Below, piece after piece: positions 1-4,159 of a DNA stretch of 7,984 nt. Position 1 is the first letter of the stretch. The number at the start of each line of letters is the position of its first letter. The stretch lies in the NCBI GenBank assembly GCA_018433265.1, contig JAHDRO010000044.1, positions 1 through 7,984 of the forward strand, given 5' to 3'. The notes beneath the pieces were generated by a model. That model saw nothing but the letters and a program-made list of their open reading frames with translations, did not search any database and had not been told where the DNA came from. Origin of the DNA: Bacteroidales bacterium (GTDB taxonomy: Bacteria; Bacteroidota; Bacteroidia; Bacteroidales; UBA932). A program made the position numbers and the translations under genes.

Positions 1-606
1 AAAAAGCCAAAAAATAATCCTCCTTTTGAAAAAAGCATAACAGAAAGCGGAGGAAGCTTTAACATTAAATCCAAGCAGAATCCAAACGAATCCCCTTCCC
101 ATGAAAATATTGTTACTGAGGATTTTAGTTCATATATCAATACATCAATTACAAATTCAAGCGGTAAGACTAATATTGCAGTAACTATAGTGGATGAAAG
201 CGGAAATCTATCTTCTTCATTATCAAGTTCAATTGCTAACATTTATAATCAGACAGGAAATAGCGGAAATACAGGTTTAATAAGAAGTTCCTTTATTCAC
301 AAATCGGGTTTTCAAGAATTGTTTGAAGGTAATTCTGAAATAATTGAAAAGTTAAAACTTAGCAATTATGCTGATTATGTTGCTCTTGGTAAAATCCAAT
401 ATTCAATAAGAAAGGGTGCTTTAGTTGAAGGAACATTTGTTTGCACAGCATCGATTACGATGAGTATTATTTCAACAAATCAAAAGTCTATAGCCAAGAA
501 TTTCTCTTTTTCTGAAAACGGAAATGGTACTACTGAGACTCAAGCAAAGGAAGCAGCAATAGAAAAACTGATAAATAAATATTTCAACGAATATTCTTCA
601 CTTTAA
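1..606 (+). CDS. Hypothetical protein, C-terminal part only (5' end outside window)
   Basis: The frame is open from base 1 to the TAA at 604-606, giving 201 residues. The GTG at 190 is only an internal codon, and the 63 codons before it read on without a stop, so the gene starts left of the window. The first ~45 visible residues are rich in Asn, Ser, Lys and Pro and look like a linker. After that comes an alpha/beta-looking domain: strand TNIAVTIVD, then a Ser-rich helix, then DYVALGKIQYS, a hydrophobic strand (TASITMSII) and a closing amphipathic helix (QAKEAAIEKLINKYF). This order resembles the small nucleotide-binding-like folds of LpoB/FlgT/TolB-N proteins, but I recognise no named family. 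No signal peptide or membrane segment is visible in this part. The next gene starts 5 bases downstream on the same strand, so the two are probably cotranscribed. Function is unknown; a surface or envelope role is inferred only from the neighbour. Confidence 0.72.
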   Translation, partial: KKPKNNPPFEKSITESGGSFNIKSKQNPNESPSHENIVTEDFSSYINTSITNSSGKTNIAVTIVDESGNLSSSLSSSIANIYNQTGNSGNTGLIRSSFIHKSGFQELFEGNSEIIEKLKLSNYADYVALGKIQYSIRKGALVEGTFVCTASITMSIISTNQKSIAKNFSFSENGNGTTETQAKEAAIEKLINKYFNEYSSL

Positions 607-611
607 ATCAA

Positions 612-1487
612 ATGGTTATGAAAAAAATTTTGTTATTAGTTTGCTTTTCCTTAATCTTTAGCACTGCTTTTACTCAGAGCACTTTTGACAAATCATTGAA
701 CGAGCTTAGCGCTGACATTGCTGGAAAGTTGAGTCAAAAAAATAAAAAGAAAATTGTAGTGCTTTATGTGACAGATATTAATAAAGCTCAAACCGTTGCG
801 GGGAAATATATGGCAGATGTTATTTCGGTCAATGTAGTTAACGATCAGGGTAATTTTGAGGTTTTTGACAGGGAAAATTTATCTGGAATAGTTGAGGCAA
901 AGAAAATGATAGCAGAAGGGTACATTGACGCTATCAAAGCAAAAGAATTAGGGAGAATTTTAGCAGTTGATGCAATTGTTATTGGTAATTATACAGTTCT
1001 AACCACAACACTCAAAATTACATTGAAGGCTTTAGATGTAAATAGTGGTTTTGTGATAGCCGCAACGATGAAAGACTTACCTATAACAGAAGATGTAGGT
1101 GCCTTATTAGGGATTACAGTGGGTAGCAGAGATAGCAACGCAAATAAAGGATTCAATAATCGCCCATTAAATTCAAATGAAAGCTATAATAATCCTGAAA
1201 CAGTTAATAAAGACTGTGAGAAAAACGATACAGGTGATTATTGTTTTTCAAATCAAACTAGTCAAGAATTAACGGTATATCATTCTAATAACTACGGAGG
1301 ACTTAACATGAGTGATATTTTAATTTTAAAACCCAGAGAAACACAATGTTTCTACAATTTAAAATCGGGGAGTTATAAATTAGTTATAACAAAAAGGAAT
1401 GAATCTCCTGGATACACAAGTAATTGGCTGTACAGTGGAAATTTTCTTGTTGAAAAGTGTAAATCTAAAACATTTGTAATTAAGTAG
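612..1487 (+). CDS. Exported protein with FlgO/CsgG-like (TolB-N fold) domain
   Basis: 291 residues from ATG 612; ATG 618 (MKKILLLVCF) is an equally good start two codons in. An N-terminal signal peptide is clear: Lys-Lys, a hydrophobic core (ILLLVCFSLIFSTAF), and probable cleavage after TQS or nearby. Residues ~25-170 have the layout of FlgO/CsgG/TolB-N domains: helix with SADIAGKLS, strand KKIVVLYVTD, helix GKYMADVISVNV, strand FEVFDRENLSGIVEA, then LGRILAVDAIVIGNYTVL and a last strand pair KITLKALDVNSGFVIAA. These domains occur in envelope assembly and secretion-associated proteins. A polar linker (~175-200) leads to a C-terminal beta-rich domain with Cys in DYCF, TQCF and VEKC, which may form disulphides after export. 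It is probably cotranscribed with the partial gene 5 bases upstream. There is no lipobox Cys, so a soluble periplasmic or secreted protein is inferred. The precise role is unknown. Confidence 0.82.
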   Translation: MVMKKILLLVCFSLIFSTAFTQSTFDKSLNELSADIAGKLSQKNKKKIVVLYVTDINKAQTVAGKYMADVISVNVVNDQGNFEVFDRENLSGIVEAKKMIAEGYIDAIKAKELGRILAVDAIVIGNYTVLTTTLKITLKALDVNSGFVIAATMKDLPITEDVGALLGITVGSRDSNANKGFNNRPLNSNESYNNPETVNKDCEKNDTGDYCFSNQTSQELTVYHSNNYGGLNMSDILILKPRETQCFYNLKSGSYKLVITKRNESPGYTSNWLYSGNFLVEKCKSKTFVIK

Positions 1488-1574
1488 AGATATTAAGATT
1501 GTTATGAGCATTGTATACTAATAGATAATTTAAATCTAGACACAAATAGAAAACATTGAACACGAACGAATTAT

Positions 1575-1706
1575 GCCCAACAACAAAGGCTTATGCTATA
1601 AGAGTTTCAAGGGTAATTCAAGCATTCTGCCCCGCTCAAATTTCAATGGTCGTGAACAAGTAAGTAGCCAGCAACCCCTTACTGCATATAGTTCCGACCG
1701 TTACCA
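1575..1706 (+). repeat. Imperfect long inverted repeat, attC-like (degenerate)
   Basis: The element opens with GCCCAAC (1575-1581), which fits the integron attC R'' box RYYYAAC. The arm 1590-1607 pairs imperfectly with 1673-1691: c1590-g1691, t1591-a1690, a bulged t1689, TATGC 1592-1596 with GCATA 1684-1688, two mismatches, TAAG 1599-1602 with CTTA 1678-1681, then g1604-c1676 and tt 1606-1607 with aa 1673-1674. The outer AAC 1579-1581 pairs with GTT 1700-1702. The span (~125-130 bases) lies within the usual attC size range, and the arms are separated by an unpaired middle, as in attC sites. Against it, the 3' box reads GTTACCA, not GTTRRRY, and no integrase or other attC copy is seen. It could instead be another dispersed, hairpin-forming repeat. 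Confidence 0.35.
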
Positions 1707-1753
1707 AACATCCAAAGAAACACAGCCACAATCATTATATCCAATTAATAGGG

Positions 1754-1775
1754 GTCTGGTACAATAGTACCGGGC
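1754..1775 (+). repeat. 9-bp stem, 4-base loop hairpin
   Basis: Bases 1754-1762 pair with 1767-1775 around the loop AATA (1763-1766). Seven pairs are Watson-Crick and two are G-U in RNA (1755/1774 and 1757/1772). The inner five pairs, GGTAC/GTACC, are perfect. The sequence after the stem is AAAATTTG, with no T-run, so a standard intrinsic terminator is not supported. The hairpin lies just before the TGTCCC tandem repeat and may be part of the same element. Confidence 0.45.
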
Positions 1776-1781
1776 AAAATT

Positions 1782-1824
1782 TGTCCCGACTGTCCCGGTT
1801 GTCCCACTCTGTAGTATGGGACAA
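1782..1824 (+). repeat. TGTCCC repeat, 9-base period, with terminal inverted copy
   Basis: TGTCCC occurs at 1782-1787, 1791-1796 and 1800-1805, exactly 9 bases apart. The third copy is part of a perfect 8-bp inverted repeat: TTGTCCCA (1799-1806) and TGGGACAA (1817-1824), with a 10-base spacer. Three in-phase direct copies plus one inverted copy could be a binding-site array or the end of a mobile or repeat element. The copies are also in one reading frame with the downstream gene fragment, where they would encode a Val/Pro-rich stretch (VPTVPVVP), so a coding micro-repeat is possible too. Confidence 0.5.
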
Positions 1825-2022
1825 GATGCTACAAAACAAAATTGCCCCCAAATTGAGGGTGATTTTTCACATCTTGTCTATCAGGTTGGCTTTTATGTCA
1901 ATGTTTATGGTTCTGTATCTGGAAAAGGCTCTGCTTCCCTCTTTGTGTCCGCTGAGGCTGCCGACAAGATTTGGATCCTGGACTTTGTTGTAAAGTTTCC
2001 CGACAAAAGTTCTTCTTGCTAA
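1816..2022 (+). pseudogene. Truncated fragment resembling a Coa1-type cytochrome oxidase assembly protein
   Basis: The frame is open from 1768 (after TAG 1765-1767) to TAA 2020-2022; the only ATG is at 1816, giving 68 residues. The C-terminal ~45 residues look like real protein: alternating hydrophobic strands (FYVNVYGSVSG), the pattern GKGSASLFVSAE, then IWILDFVVKFPD. The order G-x-G-K-G, short beta strand, conserved Trp, last beta strand and polar tail is like the end of the Coa1 family and similar small DUF proteins. Those proteins normally have an N-terminal membrane helix and a longer beta region. Here both are missing, replaced by the TGTCCC repeat sequence, and I see no signal peptide. 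I read it as a 5'-truncated remnant; a short intact gene with start at 1816 is the alternative. The family match is from memory of the pattern and is only moderately sure. Confidence 0.35.
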
Positions 2023-2164
2023 ATGTGAAGAGGCAACATCTGCAATACTTTTCTGTATAATTTTGTTGAGAAATAAGCGGGAAAACAGGGACTTCGGAAT
2101 AAGAAAAGTGTTTGTCTATAAGTGCTTCATTCTGCTTGTACTCAGGTGCCGTTTTAACAATTTC

Positions 2165-2186
2165 ACGTCCGCAAGACGTCCGCAAG
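2165..2186 (+). repeat. Perfect 2 x 11-bp tandem repeat
   Basis: ACGTCCGCAAG is present at 2165-2175 and again directly at 2176-2186. It is the most G/C-rich spot in an A/T-rich stretch and lies just upstream of the phased A-tracts and the promoter of the dehydrogenase gene. It may be a regulator site duplicated in tandem (11 bp is about one helical turn) or a slippage duplication. Confidence 0.6.
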
Positions 2187-2190
2187 TTTG

Positions 2191-2230
2191 AAAATAGATG
2201 AAATAATCTGAAATTATCTAAAATAAGAAA
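2191..2230 (+). promoter_or_regulatory. Four A-tracts phased at 10 bp, upstream of promoter
   Basis: Successive 10-base blocks at 2191, 2201, 2211 and 2221 each begin with AAA(A) (AAAATAGATG, AAATAATCTG, AAATTATCTA, AAATAAGAAA). A-tracts in helical phase are known to bend DNA, and their position about 10-50 bases upstream of the -7 element fits an UP-element-like or curvature role. The role is inferred; the phasing is directly visible. Confidence 0.4.
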
Positions 2231-2239
2231 AATTGTGTA

Positions 2240-2247
2240 TACCTTTG
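2240..2247 (+). promoter_or_regulatory. Bacteroidota-type -7 promoter element (TACCTTTG)
   Basis: TACCTTTG matches the TAnnTTTG -7 consensus of the Bacteroidota housekeeping sigma factor. It is followed by GTACTATA, so transcription would start near 2252-2256 and give a leader of about 135 bases before ATG 2388. No clear TTTG -33 element is found 19-21 bases upstream; the phased A-tracts there may compensate. It is the best promoter candidate for the dehydrogenase gene. Confidence 0.55.
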
Positions 2248-2257
2248 TACTATAATT

Positions 2258-2284
2258 ATATATGGCGTTTAGAAGGCTATATAT
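2258..2284 (+). promoter_or_regulatory. Leader hairpin 1
   Basis: ATATATGGC (2258-2266) pairs with GCTATATAT (2276-2284) around the 9-base loop GTTTAGAAG; one pair is G-U. It would lie at the very 5' end of the predicted transcript, a place where stems often protect mRNA from decay or form part of a regulatory leader. It is A/T-rich and so only moderately stable. Confidence 0.35.
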
Positions 2285-2298
2285 CAACGGTATGTAAA

Positions 2299-2367
2299 AT
2301 GGCTCATGACATGATGGTAAGTCCTGTTCTGGGCACTTTAACTTTAACAAAATTTGAAAGCTGTTAG
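2299..2367 (+). CDS. Possible 22-residue leader peptide (uORF)
   Basis: ATG 2299 opens a 22-codon frame ending at TAG 2365-2367. The peptide begins MAHDMMVSPVLG, continues TLTLTKF and ends ESC. An 11-codon frame (ATG 2262, beginning MAFRRLY) stops at TAA 2295-2297, one base before this ATG. The stop codon of the 22-mer is the first three bases of the loop of leader hairpin 2, so a ribosome finishing it would sit on the 5' arm and open the stem, 20 bases before the ATG of the dehydrogenase gene. That layout suits translational coupling or attenuation. There is no Shine-Dalgarno sequence, as elsewhere here, and chance occurrence of so short a frame is quite possible. Confidence 0.25.
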   Translation: MAHDMMVSPVLGTLTLTKFESC

Positions 2368-2378
2368 TTGACAGCTTT
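2357..2378 (+). promoter_or_regulatory. Leader hairpin 2, 9 bases before the dehydrogenase start
   Basis: AAAGCTGT (2357-2364) and ACAGCTTT (2371-2378) form a perfect 8-bp stem with the 6-base loop TAGTTG. It ends 9 bases before ATG 2388 and is followed by GTTGGTTTT, which is T-rich but not a clean T-run. It could block ribosome access to the start or act as a leaky terminator/attenuator. Its position right at the initiation region makes a chance origin less likely. Confidence 0.5.
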
Positions 2379-2387
2379 GTTGGTTTT

Positions 2388-3323
2388 ATGAAGATAGTTT
2401 TTTTAGATCAGGCCACAATGGGAGAGGACATCTCATTTAAGCCTTTTGAAGAGTTAGGGGACTACCATGGCTGGCCGTTAACATCCCCAGATGAAGTGGC
2501 GTCAAGAATATCTGATGCTGAGGTGGTTATTGTCAATAAAGTTGTAATAGGCAAGCCTGAAATTGATGCTGCTCCAAGACTCAAGTTAATATGTGTGGCT
2601 GCTACAGGCACCAATAATATTGATGTAGAATATGCCTTATCTAAGGGAATTCCTGTAAAAAATGTAAAGGGATATTCAACCGAAAGCGTTACACAGATTA
2701 CATTCTCGCTGGTGTTGGCATTGCTTGATCATATTCTCTATTTTGATTCCTTTGTCAAGAGTGGAGAGTATAGCAGGGGAAGGATGTATTCCAATCTTCA
2801 AAGACAATTTTCAGAACTGAATACAATGGTGTTTGGAATAATTGGTATGGGCGACATTGGAAAAAACGTTGCGAGAATAGCTACGGCATTTGGGGCGAAA
2901 GTTCAGTATTACTCTACGTCAGGTGTTGCTCATTGTAAGGATTATCCCATGGTTAAGCTCAATGAACTTTTGGGTACTTCGGACATAATATCTATTCATT
3001 CGCCACTTAATGACAGAACAAAAAATTTGATCACTATCAAAGAGTTAAGGATGATGAAAAGTTCTGCAATTATTGTGAATATTGGCAGAGGGGGTATAAT
3101 CAATGAAGCTGATCTGGCAAGGGCTATTGATGAAGGTGTAATTGCTGGGGCTGCAGTTGATGTATATGAAAAAGAGCCACTACCTTTGGATCATCCGTAT
3201 CTTAGGATAAAAAATAGTGACAGAATATTATTAACTCCACATGTCGGATGGGCAAGTATTCAGGCACGAACACTGCTTTCTTCCAAAATTGTAGAGAATA
3301 TTAAGTCAGTTCTTAAAATATAA
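2388..3323 (+). CDS. D-2-hydroxyacid dehydrogenase, glycerate-dehydrogenase-like
   Basis: 311 residues, the usual length for this family. These enzymes reversibly reduce 2-oxoacids such as hydroxypyruvate to D-2-hydroxyacids in the cytoplasm using NAD(P)H. The N-terminal substrate-domain part carries VAATGTNNID (~70-79) and GYSTESVTQ (~95-103), typical of glycerate dehydrogenases. The Rossmann glycine motif is GMGDIG (153-158). The catalytic triad is visible as Arg234 (NIGRGG), Glu263 (EKEP) and His285 (TPHVGWAS). After the second strand of the Rossmann fold the sequence is VQYYSTSG, without the Asp that usually selects NAD, so use of NADP(H) or both is possible. The gene stands alone on this strand behind a long leader with a TACCTTTG promoter and two hairpins. 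Its stop is 2 bases from the stop of the convergent SDR gene. The family is sure; the exact substrate is not. Confidence 0.92.
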   Translation: MKIVFLDQATMGEDISFKPFEELGDYHGWPLTSPDEVASRISDAEVVIVNKVVIGKPEIDAAPRLKLICVAATGTNNIDVEYALSKGIPVKNVKGYSTESVTQITFSLVLALLDHILYFDSFVKSGEYSRGRMYSNLQRQFSELNTMVFGIIGMGDIGKNVARIATAFGAKVQYYSTSGVAHCKDYPMVKLNELLGTSDIISIHSPLNDRTKNLITIKELRMMKSSAIIVNIGRGGIINEADLARAIDEGVIAGAAVDVYEKEPLPLDHPYLRIKNSDRILLTPHVGWASIQARTLLSSKIVENIKSVLKI

Positions 3324-3325
3324 GA

Positions 3326-4138
3326 TTATTTTAACGGAGAATCTGGTTCTTTTTTCATGTAGTTGTACTCAAGTCTATCTACCAAACGGGGAAAGAATTT
3401 ATTAATAAGTACTGTAAGTTTACCAATTGGTGTCAAAATAACTTGGGATTTTCGTTTCTTTATGCCCTTAATCAAATGTTTGACACAATCTTCTGCCGTC
3501 ATCATCGATGATTCATCTCTTGGAGTTTCTCCCTGTCGGCTCCCGTCGGAGACAAGTGCTTCTTCTCTGATATTTGATGCAGTAAACCCTGGAGCAAAAA
3601 TCATTACATGCAGATTGTCTTTTAAATGTTCTATTCTGAGAGTTTCGAGAAAGCCATAAATTGCAAATGTTGATGCAGAGTAGCCTGTACGAGCTGGTAG
3701 ACCTTTAAAACCGGCAATTGATATCACTCCAATAATAGAACCATGGTTTTTTAAAATATAGGGCAAAGCATATTTCGTACAATATACTGTACCCCAAAAA
3801 TTTACATCCATCAATCTTTTGATAACCGAAAGGTCTAAATCGATAAAAAGTGCTCTCATAGATATCCCTGCATTGTTTACAAGTACATCTATTCTACTGA
3901 ATCGTTTAATCGTCTGTTCAACGAGATTTTTGCAATCTTCTTCGAGTGACACGTCAGTTTTGACTACAAGTGTTTCGGTAACTCCTGACAACTGTTTCTC
4001 AATTTCGAGCAATTTGTCTAATCGTCTGGCTGCCATGACAACTTTTGCACCTTCGGATGCAAAAGCTTTAACGGCAGCCAGACCAATCCCCGAAGTGGCT
4101 CCGGTCACAATAATAACTTTGTCTTTCAACTCAAACAT
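3326..4138 (-). CDS. Short-chain dehydrogenase/reductase with Lys-to-Thr change in active site; candidate 3-keto-base reductase
   Basis: 270 residues, classical SDR size. The cofactor motif TGATSGIG (12-19) and the basic pair Arg38-Arg39 after the second strand suggest NADPH. NNAG is at 88-91, catalytic Asn at 113 (DVNFWG), Ser at 140 and Tyr at 153. The residue four after Tyr should be Lys, but the motif reads YSAST with Thr157 (codon ACA, bases 3670-3668). That Lys normally lowers the Tyr pKa and holds the nicotinamide ribose. The rest is intact: the PGF motif at 183-185 and a C-terminal tail with several Lys and Pro (MKKEPDSPLK). It starts 21 bases after the alpha-oxoamine synthase gene, so it probably shares that transcript and could reduce the 3-keto product of that enzyme, as 3-ketosphinganine or 3-ketocapnine reductases do. 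That role is inferred from context. Whether the enzyme is active without the Lys is open. Confidence 0.9.
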   Translation of the reverse strand: MFELKDKVIIVTGATSGIGLAAVKAFASEGAKVVMAARRLDKLLEIEKQLSGVTETLVVKTDVSLEEDCKNLVEQTIKRFSRIDVLVNNAGISMRALFIDLDLSVIKRLMDVNFWGTVYCTKYALPYILKNHGSIIGVISIAGFKGLPARTGYSASTFAIYGFLETLRIEHLKDNLHVMIFAPGFTASNIREEALVSDGSRQGETPRDESSMMTAEDCVKHLIKGIKKRKSQVILTPIGKLTVLINKFFPRLVDRLEYNYMKKEPDSPLK

Positions 4139-4159
4139 TAAAGCAAGAAAAGATTATTT

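Larger units (their letters stand above)
1488..2387. other. Long structured intergenic region (900 bases)
   Basis: No full-size gene is supported here. The stretch 1488-1572 is A/T-rich with only a weak 5-bp inverted repeat (TAGAT 1522-1526 / ATCTA 1534-1538) and no T-run, so I call no terminator. From 1575 to about 1875 base composition changes to C-rich on the + strand, unlike the flanking genes. This part holds the attC-like repeat, two hairpins and TGTCCC tandem copies. A gene fragment follows to 2022. From 2023 to 2164 I see nothing I can name. The rest is the control region of the downstream dehydrogenase gene. Open frames on both strands in this region (for example 1573-1767 + and 1898-2350 -) have no protein-like composition and I do not call them. 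The mix of a worn repeat, a truncated gene and tandem duplications suggests a site of past insertion or cassette turnover; that is inference. Confidence 0.5.

Noticed and set aside
1522..1538. Inverted repeat TAGAT...ATCTA after the second gene
   Set aside because: A 5-bp A/T-rich stem without a following T-run is not enough to call a terminator.
1573..1767. 64-codon open frame on + strand
   Set aside because: It lies wholly over the attC-like repeat and the first hairpin, has no hydrophobic core or domain pattern, and is best explained as a chance open frame in a structured non-coding stretch.
2058..2065. Second TAnnTTTG match (TAATTTTG)
   Set aside because: It fits the -7 consensus but has no gene or leader close downstream and no -33 element; such matches are expected by chance in A/T-rich DNA.
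2304..2314. Palindrome TCATGACATGA
   Set aside because: The 5-bp arms have a single-base centre, so it is unlikely to fold as RNA. It could be a protein site but has no second copy.
1898..2350. 150-codon open frame on - strand
   Set aside because: The composition (many Cys, Gln, Arg, Lys, no ordered domain pattern) is not protein-like. It runs through the promoter, leader and tandem repeat of the dehydrogenase gene and is antisense to the more convincing fragment at 1816-2022.
3338..3355. Possible intrinsic terminator after the dehydrogenase gene
   Set aside because: The stem has only four A/T-rich pairs (AGAA/TTCT) before a T-run. It lies inside the SDR coding sequence, where Lys codons give the T-run by themselves, so it is too weak to call.
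3363..3659. 98-codon open frame on + strand
   Set aside because: It is antisense to the SDR gene, whose motifs are clear; shadow frame. The same applies to 3819-4253 (over SDR and the end of the synthase) and to 4250-4583 and 5138-5323 over the synthase gene.
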